Part shown: positions 26,513 through 36,001 of the stretch, piece by piece
How the letters are laid out: the number at the start of each line of letters is the position of its first letter
Numbering within the stretch: the stretch's first letter is position 1
NCBI RefSeq assembly: GCF_023913775.1
Contig: NZ_JAMXAX010000001.1
Span: 204,898 to 268,897, forward strand
Direction of reading: 5' to 3'
Source: Acidovorax facilis
GTDB lineage: Bacteria; Pseudomonadota; Gammaproteobacteria; Burkholderiales; Burkholderiaceae_C
Length of the DNA stretch: 64,000 nucleotides
The notes under the pieces: model-generated
Seen by the model: only the letters and a program-made list of their open reading frames with translations
Database searches by the model: none
Told to the model about the DNA's origin: nothing
Program-made: the position numbers and the translations under genes

Positions 26513-26707
26513 AAAGGGCTCATGTCGACGTTCCATGGGCCTGGGCGGTGCCCGTCCCCGAACACGGTGCCATAGCCCCGCCAGGTTTCCACCCAACCGC
26601 CCGCACCGGAGTGTTTTCACGGCTTGACCGCTTGTGCACAGCGCGCCTATCCTGCCTGCATCCCCGTTGGCAGCAGCCTTCGGCTCCACCCGCCGGACTC
26701 ACGCACG

Positions 26708-27790
26708 ATGCACAAAGAATTCCACCAAGATGCGGTGCGCCGCCTGCAGACGCTGATCGAGCGCGAGACCGGCACGCCGCTGCGCGAAGAAGCCCTCGCC
26801 GAGATGGCTGCCATCCTGCGCCAGGGCGACGGCCCGGAAGGTGCCGCCACCGATGACCGGTCTGTGGCCCCGCGCGAGGTCACCATCCTGCTGGCCGACC
26901 TGCGCGGGTTCACCGCACTGTCGGGCTCGCAACCGGCGTCGGTGGTGATTGCGGCGCTCAACCGCTGCCTGTCGCGGTTGTCCGAAGTGGTGTTCAAGTA
27001 CCAGGGCAGCATCGACAAGTTCATGGGCGACTCGATCATGGTGCTGTTTGGCGCGCCCGTGGCGCGCGAGGACGATGTGGATCGCGCGCTGCTGTGCGCC
27101 GTGGAGATGCAGATGGCCATGCGGGAGCTGAACCTCGCCCACCTGCGCGAGCGGCTGCCCGAGGTTTTTCTGGGCATTGGCGTGAACACGGGCACGGTGA
27201 TGGCAGGGCGTTTTGGCTCGGATGTGTATTCCGAATACACCGTGATCGGCGAGGCCGTCAACCTGGCCTCGCGCATCGAGGCGCTGAGCCTGCGCGGCCA
27301 GGTGCTCATCAGCGACACCACGTGCCAGCGCTGCTGGGGCCTGGTGTCGGCGTCCGAGCCCATGCAGGTGTACGTCAAGGGCCGCACGCAGCCTGTTTGC
27401 TTGCGCGAGCTGATCGCCATTCCGTCGCAAAAGCTCAAGGTGCCGCGCCAGGAGTTTCGCCGCAGCCACCGCGTGGACGCGCGCCTGCCGTGCCTGTGCC
27501 AGCGCATGCATGACAAGATCGTGGTGCCCCACATCGTGCATGGCGCCATTCGCGATATCGGCTACCACGGCCTGATGGTGGAGCTGGTGGAGCCGCTGGA
27601 GCCGCACGGCGAAATCAAGCTGGAGTTCGAGCTGCCCCTGGTGGACTACCGGGCGGCCGATGTGTATGCGCGCGTTGTCACGCTCAAGCAGGAGCGCGAC
27701 GAGTGGGTGGCTGGCCTGGAGTTCACCTCCATCAGCGCCGAATGCCACGCCAAGGTGCAGATGTTTGTGCAGCTATTGGTGGCGCACTGA
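26708..27790 (+). CDS. Class III adenylate/guanylate cyclase fused to a PilZ domain
   Basis: This is a 360-residue protein. Residues about 1-55 are a helical lead. The class III nucleotide cyclase domain (about 55-225) has both metal-binding Asp motifs (VTILLADLRGFTALS and KFMGDSIMVLFGAP) and the NLASRIE region after YTVIGEAV. Residues about 245-355 look like PilZ: RRSHRVDARLP (RxxxR), then IRDIGYHGLMVELV, where the usual DxSxxG is DxGxxG. The combination suggests cyclic-nucleotide output modulated by c-di-GMP, but the altered motif leaves binding uncertain. There is no membrane segment. The start was set at 26708; in-frame codons upstream lack family similarity. Confidence 0.82.
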   Translation: MHKEFHQDAVRRLQTLIERETGTPLREEALAEMAAILRQGDGPEGAATDDRSVAPREVTILLADLRGFTALSGSQPASVVIAALNRCLSRLSEVVFKYQGSIDKFMGDSIMVLFGAPVAREDDVDRALLCAVEMQMAMRELNLAHLRERLPEVFLGIGVNTGTVMAGRFGSDVYSEYTVIGEAVNLASRIEALSLRGQVLISDTTCQRCWGLVSASEPMQVYVKGRTQPVCLRELIAIPSQKLKVPRQEFRRSHRVDARLPCLCQRMHDKIVVPHIVHGAIRDIGYHGLMVELVEPLEPHGEIKLEFELPLVDYRAADVYARVVTLKQERDEWVAGLEFTSISAECHAKVQMFVQLLVAH

Positions 27791-27818
27791 CCTGCGCGGG
27801 TGCGATCCAGGGGCACCT

Positions 27819-28547
27819 TCAGCAGCCCAGCATCTGCGCCAGATCGTTCAGGTCTGTGGCGTGCAGGTCATTGCCCGGCTGTGGCGTGCCGTCCTTGGGC
27901 CGGGCGGCGCCCAGCTCCAGGGGGCGCTCAATGTAGGCCGTGCGCAGGCCGCAGGCGCGCGCGGCGGCCAGGTCGTCGTGGTGGGTGGCTACCAGCGCCA
28001 CCTGTTTGGGCTGCAGGTCAAACACGCGCGCTACGCCCAGGTAGGCCTCGGGGCTGGGTTTGTAGGCCTTGAACACCTCAGCGCTGAGCACACAGTCCCA
28101 CGGTAGCCTGGCGCGCTTGGCCATGTTGGTGAGCAGGCCGATGTTGCCGTTGGACAGCGAAGTGATGGTGAAGCGTGTCTTGAGCCGCGAGAGGCCTTCC
28201 ACGCTGTCGGGCCAGGCATCGAGCCGGTGCCACACGCGGTTGAGGTGGCGGGGCTCGGCCTCGGGCAGGTGCGCCAGGCCAAAGCGCGGCAGGATTTCGT
28301 CGAGGATGCTTCGGTGCAGGTCGTCGACCAGTGTCCAGCCCTGCTCACCCCGCATCACGCGGGCCATTGCCGGCTGGTAGCCGGCGCGCCACGCCAGCGC
28401 AAACGCGTCTCCATCTACCGCAGGGTACAGCGACTGCATCTCGCGCACGATGCTGCCGTGCCAGTCCACCACGGTGCCAAAGATGTCGAATGCCAGCACC
28501 TTCACGGTGCTGGCGATGTGGTCTGCTGTGCTTGGGGTGTTCGTCAT
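27819..28547 (-). CDS. Haloacid dehalogenase type II
   Basis: This 242-residue HAD-superfamily enzyme has the type II dehalogenase form: motif I FDIFGTVVDW with the nucleophilic Asp, motif II SLSNGN, motif III Lys in FKAYKPSPEAY and motif IV VATHHDDLAAARACGLRTAY. The family hydrolyses L-2-haloacids such as 2-chloropropionate, though many members are general phosphatases. The standard start ATG at 28547 gives full length. It is convergent with the cyclase-PilZ gene and divergent from the MFS gene. Confidence 0.88.
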   Translation of the reverse strand: MTNTPSTADHIASTVKVLAFDIFGTVVDWHGSIVREMQSLYPAVDGDAFALAWRAGYQPAMARVMRGEQGWTLVDDLHRSILDEILPRFGLAHLPEAEPRHLNRVWHRLDAWPDSVEGLSRLKTRFTITSLSNGNIGLLTNMAKRARLPWDCVLSAEVFKAYKPSPEAYLGVARVFDLQPKQVALVATHHDDLAAARACGLRTAYIERPLELGAARPKDGTPQPGNDLHATDLNDLAQMLGC

Positions 28548-28788
28548 TCGCAGTCCTTGAAAAAGGAGGAAGGGCGTGGTCAGGGCGTCAGCGTAGCAGC
28601 CATTGCTGGAATGGCTTTGAACCTGGGTTACATATTTCCCCGCTTCAGCAAGGCGGTGCTTTGCATGCTATGGTTACAAAAATCGGGTTTACCCCCGTAA
28701 CTGCGTTTCTTTCTCTCCTTCTCCCTGTCTCGTCTACCTCCTGCGCCCTGCCGTCGCTTGCCGGTGCAGCGTCTCCCCTGTTGTTGCC

Positions 28789-30003
28789 ATGACCGCGCCC
28801 CTTTCCCCCACGTCCATCTCCGCCACTCCCACCGACGACCGCACTCTGGTGCGTGCCGTGCTGGCCCTCGGGGTCGGTGGCTTTTCCATCGGCACGGGTG
28901 AGTTCGTCATCATGGGTTTGCTGCCCGAGGTGGCGCGCGACATTGGGGTGAGCATTCCGCAGGCTGGCCACGTCATCAGCGCCTATGCCCTGGGCGTGGT
29001 GGTGGGCGCACCGGTGCTGGCAGTGCTGTGCGCCCACTGGGGGCGGCGCGCGTTGCTGATGGCGCTGATGGTGGTCTATGCGCTGGGCAACTTCGCATCG
29101 GCGCTGGCGCCAGGCTACGGCTCGCTCAGCGCCATGCGGCTGTTCACCGGCTTGCCGCACGGCACCTACTTTGGTGTGGCTGCGCTGGTGGCCGCTGCGT
29201 TGGCGCCGCCCGGGCGGCGCGCGCGGGCTGTGGGTTGGGTCATGCTGGGGCTCACCACCGCCACGCTGGTGGGCGTGCCCATTGCGGCCGCACTGGGCGA
29301 GGCGTTTGGCTGGCGAGCTGCGTTTGTGTTTGTGGGGTTGATCGCGGTGGCCGCAGTGGTCATGGTGCGCCTTTGGGTGCCCGCCATGCCCGCATCGCAC
29401 GGCGCCAGCCCGCTGCGCGAGCTGGGCGCGCTGGCGCGCAAGCAGGTGTGGTTCACGCTGGGCATTGGCGCCATCGGTTTTGGTGGCATGTTTGCAGTGT
29501 TCAGCTACATCAAGCCCACCTTGATCGAGGTGGCCGGCATGCCGCCCGCGCTCATGCCCTTTGTGCTGTCGCTGTTTGGCCTGGGTATGGTGGTGGGCAA
29601 CATCGTGGGCTCGCGCATGGCCGACAAGGCGCTGATGCCTGCTGTGGGCAAGGTACTGGTGTGGTCCATCCTCGTGCTGGCGCTGTTTGTGCCCGCCGCA
29701 CACCACCCTGCCAGCGCCGCGCTGGCCACGTTCTTTTTGGGAACCTTGGTGGCCATCGGCCCCGCGCTGCAGATCCGCCTGATGGACGTGGCGGGCGACG
29801 CGCAGACCCTGGCCGCCGCGCTCAACCACTCGGCCTTCAACGCCGCCAATGCGCTCGGCGCGTGGCTGGGCGGCGTGGGCATTGCGGCAGGCTTGGGTTG
29901 GACGTCTACCGGGTGGGTGGGCGTGTTGCTGGGGCTTGGCGGCGTGGGCATGTTTGCGTGGGCGCTGGTTAGCGAGCGGAACACCAGGCGCGTCGCCGCC
30001 TGA
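28789..30003 (+). CDS. MFS transporter, DHA1 sugar/arabinose efflux-like (AraJ/YdhP type)
   Basis: This 404-residue, 12-segment inner-membrane transporter carries the DHA1 signatures [20 protein letters not shown] and [20 protein letters not shown], which is motif A-like, and the long loop at the domain junction ([20 protein letters not shown]). Members export sugars, purine nucleosides or drugs. The region 28560-28788 upstream is non-coding and has an AT-richer stretch around 28660-28710 that may hold the promoter. Nothing in the neighbourhood identifies the substrate. Confidence 0.87.
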   Translation: MTAPLSPTSISATPTDDRTLVRAVLALGVGGFSIGTGEFVIMGLLPEVARDIGVSIPQAGHVISAYALGVVVGAPVLAVLCAHWGRRALLMALMVVYALGNFASALAPGYGSLSAMRLFTGLPHGTYFGVAALVAAALAPPGRRARAVGWVMLGLTTATLVGVPIAAALGEAFGWRAAFVFVGLIAVAAVVMVRLWVPAMPASHGASPLRELGALARKQVWFTLGIGAIGFGGMFAVFSYIKPTLIEVAGMPPALMPFVLSLFGLGMVVGNIVGSRMADKALMPAVGKVLVWSILVLALFVPAAHHPASAALATFFLGTLVAIGPALQIRLMDVAGDAQTLAAALNHSAFNAANALGAWLGGVGIAAGLGWTSTGWVGVLLGLGGVGMFAWALVSERNTRRVAA

Positions 30004-30163
30004 CGACCACGGGCCACTGACCTGTGTTGTGTCGCGGCGGTGCGACACTGCCGCAATCCACGGAGAAATGACCGCGTTGTGCCTTAAAGTGGCAGCGGGC
30101 CGGCCTTTCTGCCAGCCACGTCGCTCGGACGGTTCCGGGCGCTTACGTGAAAGTCACCACAGC

Positions 30164-31390
30164 ATGTCTGCTTCTCAAGGCAAGCGCCGCTTTGCGCGCA
30201 TCGATCGCCTCCCTCCCTACGTCTTCAACATCACGGCCGAGCTGAAACTCGCCGCCCGCCGCCGTGGCGAAGACATCATCGACATGAGCATGGGCAACCC
30301 CGACGGTGCCACGCCGCCGCACATCGTCGCCAAGCTCACCGAAGTGGCCCAGCGGCCCGACACCCACGGCTACAGCGCCAGCAAGGGCATCCCGCGCCTG
30401 CGCCGCGCCATCAGCCATTGGTACAAAGACCGGTATGCGGTGGACATCAATCCCGACACCGAGGCCATCGTCACCATCGGCTCCAAGGAAGGCCTGGCCC
30501 ACCTCATGCTGGCCACGCTGGATAGGGGCGACACCGTGCTGGTGCCCGATCCGAGCTACCCCATCCACATTTATGGCGCGGTGATTGCCGGGGCCGACAT
30601 CCGCAGCGTGCCCGTGGCGCCCGATGTGGACTTTTTTGCCGAGCTGGAGAAGGCCATCCGAGGCAGCTACCCCAAGCCCAAGATGATGATCTTTGGCTTT
30701 CCCAGCAACCCCACGGCGCAGTGCGTGGAGCTGAGTTTCTTCGAGCGCGTGATCGCCCTGGCCAAGAAGCACGACATTCTGGTGGTGCACGACCTGGCCT
30801 ACGCCGACATCGTGTACGACGGCTACCGCGCCCCCAGCATCATGGAAGTGCCCGGCGCCAAGGATGTGGCTGTGGAGTTTTTCACCCTGAGCAAAAGCTA
30901 CAACATGGCAGGGTGGCGCATCGGCTTCATGGTGGGCAACCCCGACCTGGTGGCTGCCCTGGCCCGCATCAAGAGCTACCACGACTACGGCACCTTCACG
31001 CCCCTGCAGGTGGCCGCCATCGCCGCGCTGGAGGGTGACCAGCAGTGCGTGAAAGACATCGCCGCCCAGTACCAGCGCCGCCGCGACGTGCTCTACAAAG
31101 GCCTTACCGAAGCGGGCTGGGCCGTGGACTGCCCCAAGGCCAGCATGTACATCTGGGCCCGCATCCCCGAGCCGTATCGCGCGCTGGGCTCGCTGGAATT
31201 TGCGAGGCAACTGCTGGACAAGGCCAAGGTGTGTGTGTCGCCGGGCATCGGCTTTGGCGACCAGGGGGATGAGTACGTGCGCTTTGCGTTGATCGAGAAC
31301 GAGGCGCGGATCCGGCAGGCGGTTCGGGGGATTCGGGGGATGTTCAAGGCGGATGGGTTGCTCATGGCGCCTACGACAGCGGCGGCCTGA
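30164..31390 (+). CDS. alaC: Alanine transaminase AlaC-type PLP aminotransferase
   Basis: This 408-residue class I/II aminotransferase starts with [19 protein letters not shown], the AlaC hallmark. Also visible are [27 protein letters not shown], the PLP-binding [20 protein letters not shown] (Lys in SKSY) and the C-terminal Arg in [15 protein letters not shown]. It converts pyruvate and glutamate to alanine. In betaproteobacteria homoserine dehydrogenase (hom) and thrC normally follow; here an AT-richer GNAT gene follows. The ATG at 30164 is the family start; the longer frame upstream overlaps the MFS gene. Confidence 0.9.
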   Translation: MSASQGKRRFARIDRLPPYVFNITAELKLAARRRGEDIIDMSMGNPDGATPPHIVAKLTEVAQRPDTHGYSASKGIPRLRRAISHWYKDRYAVDINPDTEAIVTIGSKEGLAHLMLATLDRGDTVLVPDPSYPIHIYGAVIAGADIRSVPVAPDVDFFAELEKAIRGSYPKPKMMIFGFPSNPTAQCVELSFFERVIALAKKHDILVVHDLAYADIVYDGYRAPSIMEVPGAKDVAVEFFTLSKSYNMAGWRIGFMVGNPDLVAALARIKSYHDYGTFTPLQVAAIAALEGDQQCVKDIAAQYQRRRDVLYKGLTEAGWAVDCPKASMYIWARIPEPYRALGSLEFARQLLDKAKVCVSPGIGFGDQGDEYVRFALIENEARIRQAVRGIRGMFKADGLLMAPTTAAA

Positions 31391-31514
31391 CATTGGAAGA
31401 GGCCGTTTGGGGACTGAACTCCAATTGATTCTGAATGGGGATTGAGGCTTGCCCCCTCCTTGGGGCCATAGCGGTCTTGAAGTTCTCACTACTATTCGGT
31501 TGTGCGAGGAACCC

Positions 31515-31997
31515 ATGCTTCAGAACTACGTGCTGCTCCGAGAATTCCTCCCGCGCGATCAGGAGGTGTTCTGTTCGCTGCAGGAAGATCAAGACGTAGG
31601 TCAGTTTGTAGATTGGTTGCCACGAACGCGCTATCAAGCGGAAGTTGCTTTCTGGGATGCGCTGGAGCAGCAGGTTATGCCGATCAGAAGCCGATTTTTC
31701 TACGCTGTCGAAGTGGACTCCATCGTGGCGGGGAGCGTGGGGTTCACGTTGCTCAGCGGTGGTAGCGCTGACTGTGGGTGGTTCTTGCGTAAGAACTTTT
31801 GGGGTAAAGGCATTGGCACGAAGGCTGTTGCCTTATTAGTAGAAGATGCCTTCGTAAAAGGCATTTCTAAGCTGAGAGCATCTGCTAGAAGCCAAAACAT
31901 CGGCTCTATAAGGGTTGCAGAGAAGTGCGGCTTTCAGCGCCTTGGTGAGAAAAATGGGCGTGTATTTTTCGAGGTTATTGATAACCGAAAGATTTGA
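31515..31997 (+). CDS. GNAT-family N-acetyltransferase
   Basis: This 160-residue protein has the GNAT core of the RimJ/RimL type: GSVGFTLL (strand 4), CGWFLRKNFWGKGIGTKAV with the acetyl-CoA loop (R/Q-x-x-G-x-G/A equivalent WGKGIG), then SARSQNIGSIRVAEKCGF and the closing QRLGEKNGR. A GAGGAA site precedes the ATG. The coding sequence is visibly more AT-rich and uses codons (TTA, AGA, ATA) rare in its neighbours, so it is probably acquired. The acceptor may be an N-terminal amino group, a small molecule or a toxin. I looked for a flanking attC site and did not find a convincing one. Confidence 0.85.
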   Translation: MLQNYVLLREFLPRDQEVFCSLQEDQDVGQFVDWLPRTRYQAEVAFWDALEQQVMPIRSRFFYAVEVDSIVAGSVGFTLLSGGSADCGWFLRKNFWGKGIGTKAVALLVEDAFVKGISKLRASARSQNIGSIRVAEKCGFQRLGEKNGRVFFEVIDNRKI

Positions 31998-32021
31998 CCT
32001 GCCGTCTCATAGACCGCCACC

Positions 32022-32861
32022 TCACATCGCCCAAATCCTAGGCGCTTCCCCGTCCAACCCCCACAACACCTCCCTCCAGGCCACCCGCACCGCCTTGAGC
32101 AGCTTCATCGCGGGCTCCACCTGCGGCGCCAGCACGCGCACCACCACCATGCGGTCGTTGGGGCTGGTGGCGCCTGCGGTGGCTTTGACCTGGGGGTGTT
32201 GATCCATCGCTGCGCGGGCCGCTTCCAGGGCCGAGTCGCGGCGTGTGCGGTCGAGGGGCGTGCCTGCGGCAAAGAACATGCTTGCCATGCAGCGGTGGCC
32301 TGCCAGGCCCAAGGGGCTGCTCAGCAGGCGCTCATCGGCGGCGTCGATCACGCCGCGCTCCAGCCACAGGCCGGGCACTTCCAGGTGCTGGGTGAAGCGG
32401 CCTTGTTCAAACGGCTGGCCCGCGTGCGGCAGGCCCAGGGCGGTCACGTCCCAGGCGATGCATTCGGCGCCGGGGGCGAGGTTCAGCGTGAGGTGATTTT
32501 CGGCGTGGCAGGCGCTGTAGCACAGGGCTTCCAGCGGCAGCCATTCCAGGCGCGCGCCTTCGGCCAGGGTGAGGTGGCTGCGCTGCAGCGCCAGCGGGCC
32601 GGTGGAGCGGTAGAAGCGCGTGGCACCGGGGGTGGTGACCAGGCCGTGGGCGCCGGGGCCCACGGTGGCCGTGATGTCCAGCGTGTCGCCGCCCACCAGG
32701 CCGCCGGGTGGGTGCACCAGCACGTTGTGGCAGATGGCGTCGCCCTCGGGGTACAGGCTTTGCAGGATGCGCAGCGGCCCGTTGTGCTCGTAGCGGGCTA
32801 CGGTGCGGGCGTTGTTGGTTTCTGCCGTGTAGTCGAGCTGCAAGCGGGCGTGCCAGGACAT
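32022..32861 (-). CDS. ureD: Urease accessory protein UreD
   Basis: This 279-residue chaperone forms the UreD-UreF-UreG complex that loads nickel into apo-urease. Family markers are WHARLQLDYTAETNNARTVA, HNGPLRILQSLYPEG, HNVLVHPPGGLVGGDTLDI, TTPGATRFYRS and the C-terminal WREVLWGLDGEAPRIWAM. The length is normal and both ends are complete. Urease structural genes (ureABC) and ureEFG are not in the window. The gene that should follow ureD is replaced by the convergent GNAT gene. The start at 32861 lacks a Shine-Dalgarno sequence (CTCCTCC precedes it), and a dispersed repeat lies just upstream. Confidence 0.92.
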   Translation of the reverse strand: MSWHARLQLDYTAETNNARTVARYEHNGPLRILQSLYPEGDAICHNVLVHPPGGLVGGDTLDITATVGPGAHGLVTTPGATRFYRSTGPLALQRSHLTLAEGARLEWLPLEALCYSACHAENHLTLNLAPGAECIAWDVTALGLPHAGQPFEQGRFTQHLEVPGLWLERGVIDAADERLLSSPLGLAGHRCMASMFFAAGTPLDRTRRDSALEAARAAMDQHPQVKATAGATSPNDRMVVVRVLAPQVEPAMKLLKAVRVAWREVLWGLDGEAPRIWAM

Positions 32862-33216
32862 GGAGGAGTCTTTGCTATCAAATAAATAGCTTATTGCGCA
32901 ATGCAGATAAGCGCTAGGGACATTTTTTGCCGAATAATCGCGGACGGTGGGCGGGTGCTTGGCTTGTTCTCCCATTGCCAGAGAGGGTGGAGCAGAGGGG
33001 GCAACACCGCATTGGCTGTTTCTCCCTCTCGCCCACCCATCCCAGCGAGGGGGCGTTTCAGCGCAGTTTCCCGGAGTCGGATGTTATCTGTTCGATAGCG
33101 CATTCACTGCGACAGAGCACGGCCCTGGCTCCGCGCTCTGTCGTGGGCAGTACAACAAGCAGTCCAAGCAGCGCGATAAGGCCGGACAACGACCTGCAGG
33201 GTTTTTGTGAGCCGCT
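32862..33216. other. Intergenic region between panC stop and ureD start
   Basis: This 355-bp region holds one short palindromic repeat (32874-32922) and a 9-bp perfect stem at 33110-33118/33135-33143 (CGACAGAGC/GCTCTGTCG) without a T run. There is no credible gene. It should contain the ureD promoter on the minus strand. Confidence 0.6.
32874..32922. repeat. Short palindromic dispersed repeat, copy 6 (degenerate)
   Basis: ATAGCTTATTGCGCAATG then CAGATAAGCGCTAGGGAC keeps the AGCT and AAGCGCTAG blocks of the family but has a diverged inner arm. Confidence 0.65.
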
Positions 33217-34062
33217 CTAAAACTCCAGGTTGTCAATCAACCGCGTGCTGCCCAGCCGCGCAGCCCCCAGTGCCACCAGCGAGCCCGCTGCATCGGCCGC
33301 TGTGGCGGGCAACAGATCGGCGCGGCGGCGCACGGTGAGGTAGTCCGGTGCCCAGCCCCGCGCGCGCAGGGCGTCCAAGGCCCGGGGCTCCACCGCGCTG
33401 CGGTCGTTAGGCGCAGCGTTCAGCCATTGCTGTGCCAGTTGCTTCAATGCCTGCGACAGGGCTACGGCTTCTTGCCGCTCTTCCAGGCTGAGGTAGCCGT
33501 TGCGTGAACTCAGTGCCAGGCCATCGGCCGCGCGGCAGGTCTCGCCCGCTACCACCTCAATCGGCAGCGCAAACTGCTGCACCATGTGGCGGATCACCAT
33601 GAGCTGCTGGTAGTCCTTTTTGCCGAACACGGCGGTGCCGCCCGTCTGGCCGAGCACGCAGGCAAAGAGCTTCATCACCACCGTGCTCACGCCTGTGAAG
33701 AAGCCGGGGCGGAAATGGCCTTCCAGCATGTCGGCCAGTGCTGCGTCGGGGTGCACCTTGAAGGTCTGGGGCTGTGGGTACAGGTCGGCCTCGCGCGGGG
33801 CAAACAGCACATCGCAGCCCGCAGCTTGCAGCTGTGCGCAATCGGCCTCCCAGGTGCGGGGGTAGCTGTCAAAGTCCTCGTGCGGCAAAAACTGCAGGCG
33901 GTTCACAAAGATGCTGGCCACCGTCACGTCGCCCAGGGGCTTGGCCTGGCGCACCAGGGCGATGTGCCCGTCGTGCAGGTTGCCCATGGTGGGCACAAAG
34001 GTGGGGTGGCGATAGGAGGCCAGGGCCTGGCGCAGGTCTGCAATGGAACGGGCAATCAGCAT
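33217..34062 (-). CDS. panC: Pantoate-beta-alanine ligase PanC
   Basis: This 281-residue class I aminoacyl-tRNA-synthetase-like ligase joins pantoate and beta-alanine at the cost of ATP. It has the HIGH-like motif PTMGNLHDGH, the SIFVNRLQFLPHEDFDSYPR block (most homologues have FVNPLQF), the GFFTGVSTVVMKLF region, FGKKDYQQLMVIRHM and the KMSKS-like SSRNGYLSLEER. It starts 44 bp after panB on the same strand, forming a panB-panC operon. panD is elsewhere in the window. The start at 34062 (MLIARSIADL) fits the family; an in-frame Met upstream does not. Confidence 0.95.
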   Translation of the reverse strand: MLIARSIADLRQALASYRHPTFVPTMGNLHDGHIALVRQAKPLGDVTVASIFVNRLQFLPHEDFDSYPRTWEADCAQLQAAGCDVLFAPREADLYPQPQTFKVHPDAALADMLEGHFRPGFFTGVSTVVMKLFACVLGQTGGTAVFGKKDYQQLMVIRHMVQQFALPIEVVAGETCRAADGLALSSRNGYLSLEERQEAVALSQALKQLAQQWLNAAPNDRSAVEPRALDALRARGWAPDYLTVRRRADLLPATAADAAGSLVALGAARLGSTRLIDNLEF

Positions 34063-34106
34063 GGGGTGGGAGAGGTCGAAAAGAAATGAAGAAATGCGGT
34101 GAAGGC

Positions 34107-34988
34107 TCACCAGGCGTGCAAGGTGTTATCCGGGAACTGCCCCTGCTTCACGGCCTGCACATAGGCCTCCATGGCGCCGCGTACGCTGCCTGCGTCCTGC
34201 ATGAAGTTGTGGACGAACTTCGGCATCTTTCCGAGGTTCATGCCCAGCATGTCGTGCAACACCAGCACCTGGCCAGCCGTGCCGTTGCCCGCGCCGATGC
34301 CGATGGTGTGGCAGTGCAGCAGCTCGGCCGTCAGCTCGGCGGCCAGCGCGGCGGGCACCATCTCCAGCACCAGCATGGCGGCGCCTGCGTCTTGCAGCTC
34401 ATGCGCCTCCTTGCGCAGGGTGCGGGCGTCATCGTCGCTCTTGCCCTGAACGCGGTAGCCGCCCAGGGCATGCACCGTCTGCGGTGTGAGGCCCAGGTGG
34501 GCGCATACCGGCACGCCGCGCCGCACCAAGAATTCCACCGTGGGCGCCGTCCAGCCGCCGCCTTCGAGCTTGACCATGTGCGCTCCCGCCTGCATCAACA
34601 CGCAGGCGCTGCGCAGCGCCTGCTCGCGGCTCTCGGCATAGGTGCCATAGGGCAGGTCGGCCACGAGCCAGGCCGTGCCCTGCACGCGGTGCAGGCCACG
34701 CGCTACGCTGGCCGTGTGGTAGGCCATGGTGTCCAGCGCCACGCCCACGGTGCTGGGCAGGCCCTGGCACACCATGCCTAGCGAATCACCCACCAGGATG
34801 CATTCCACCCCCGCCGCATCGGCCACGGCCGCAAACGTGGCGTCGTAGGCGGTGAGCATGGTGATCTTCTCGCCCGCTGCGCGCATCTGCGCCAGGCGCG
34901 GCAGGCTGACCGGGCGGCGTTGGGGCAAGGGGGATGCGGGCGGCAGAGTGCCGTAGGGTGTTGCGGAAGCGTTGCTTGTGGCAGTCAT
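34107..34988 (-). CDS. panB: 3-methyl-2-oxobutanoate hydroxymethyltransferase PanB
   Basis: This 293-residue TIM-barrel enzyme makes ketopantoate from 2-oxoisovalerate and methylene-tetrahydrofolate. Conserved blocks include [34 protein letters not shown] with the metal-binding Asp, [40 protein letters not shown] and [11 protein letters not shown]. The first 30 residues are Pro/Ala-rich and poorly conserved, so the start could be slightly downstream. It is first gene of panBC, divergent from nadC across about 130 bp. Confidence 0.95.
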   Translation of the reverse strand: MTATSNASATPYGTLPPASPLPQRRPVSLPRLAQMRAAGEKITMLTAYDATFAAVADAAGVECILVGDSLGMVCQGLPSTVGVALDTMAYHTASVARGLHRVQGTAWLVADLPYGTYAESREQALRSACVLMQAGAHMVKLEGGGWTAPTVEFLVRRGVPVCAHLGLTPQTVHALGGYRVQGKSDDDARTLRKEAHELQDAGAAMLVLEMVPAALAAELTAELLHCHTIGIGAGNGTAGQVLVLHDMLGMNLGKMPKFVHNFMQDAGSVRGAMEAYVQAVKQGQFPDNTLHAW

Positions 34989-35119
34989 GGGGCATCCATG
35001 GGCAAAAATTGCCGCAAGTCTATGCGACCAATAATGGGTGTACTTATTGGTTGTCTGCCCAGTGGGATGCGGCCTAGGTCGGTACCGTGGCCTTTGCGTT
35101 CCCGGTATGCTCGCGGCCC

Positions 35120-36001
35120 ATGACAGCAGCGTTACACCCCGCGAACACCCCCATGAGCGATACCGATGTGATGGCCCTGGCCCAGGCCGACGTGGCCCGT
35201 GCCCTGGCCGAAGATGTAGGCGCCGGCGACCTCACGGCCGGCCTGATCGACCCTACCCGCCGCGCCCGTGCCCGCATCCTGGCGCGCGAATCCGCCGTGA
35301 TCTGCGGCGCCCCCTGGGCCGAAGCCGCCTTGCGCGCACTCGACCCCACGGTCCAAATCACCTGGCATGTGGCCGAGGGCCAGCGATGCGCGCCCGATCA
35401 GGTGGTGCTGGAGCTGGAAGGCAATGCCCGCGCACTACTGTCGGCCGAGCGCACTGCGCTCAACTTTCTGCAACTGCTGTCGGCCGTGGCCACCAAGACC
35501 CGCACCTATGTGGATGTGGTGGCGGGCACCCGCGCCCACATCGTGGACACGCGCAAGACCATCCCCGGTCTGCGCCTGGCGCAAAAGTACGCCGTGCGCG
35601 TGGGCGGCGGCACCAATCACCGCATCGGTCTGCACGACGCAGTGCTCATCAAGGAAAACCACATCGCCGCCGCCGGTGGCGTGACGGCTGTGCTCAAAGC
35701 CGCCCAGACTGTGGCAGCTCAAGCAAAGTTCGTCGAGATTGAAGTGGAAACCCTGGAGCAACTGACCGAGGCGCTGGATGCAGGTGCCAAGATGGTGCTG
35801 CTCGACAACATGCCGCTGCCCACGCTGCGCGAGGCGGTGCGCATCAACGCGGGCCGTGCAATTTTGGAAATATCGGGTGGCGTCACGCTCGAAGGCTTGC
35901 GCGAACTGGCCGAGACGGGGGTGGATCGCATCTCCATCGGCACGCTGACCAAAGACGTCAAGGCGACGGACTTTTCCATGCGCCTGCAGGAGCTGTCATG
36001 A
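35120..36001 (+). CDS. nadC: Quinolinate phosphoribosyltransferase NadC
   Basis: This 293-residue enzyme converts quinolinate and PRPP to nicotinate mononucleotide with loss of CO2. Typical blocks are [69 protein letters not shown] and [20 protein letters not shown]. Three in-frame Mets (35087, 35120, 35153) are possible and none has a strong ribosome-binding site; 35120 is my choice with low certainty. Its stop overlaps the nadA start by 4 bp (ATGA). Confidence 0.92.
   Translation: MTAALHPANTPMSDTDVMALAQADVARALAEDVGAGDLTAGLIDPTRRARARILARESAVICGAPWAEAALRALDPTVQITWHVAEGQRCAPDQVVLELEGNARALLSAERTALNFLQLLSAVATKTRTYVDVVAGTRAHIVDTRKTIPGLRLAQKYAVRVGGGTNHRIGLHDAVLIKENHIAAAGGVTAVLKAAQTVAAQAKFVEIEVETLEQLTEALDAGAKMVLLDNMPLPTLREAVRINAGRAILEISGGVTLEGLRELAETGVDRISIGTLTKDVKATDFSMRLQELS

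Noticed and set aside
31480..31995. GNAT gene as an integron cassette
   Set aside because: Short shared blocks (TTCGGTT and AACCGAA) flank it in inverted orientation, but I could not assemble a full attC with R and L boxes and there is no integrase in the window.
35120..35153. nadC start at 35153
   Set aside because: It is possible and gives a standard-length enzyme, but neither start has a clear ribosome-binding site; the longer form is kept with low certainty.
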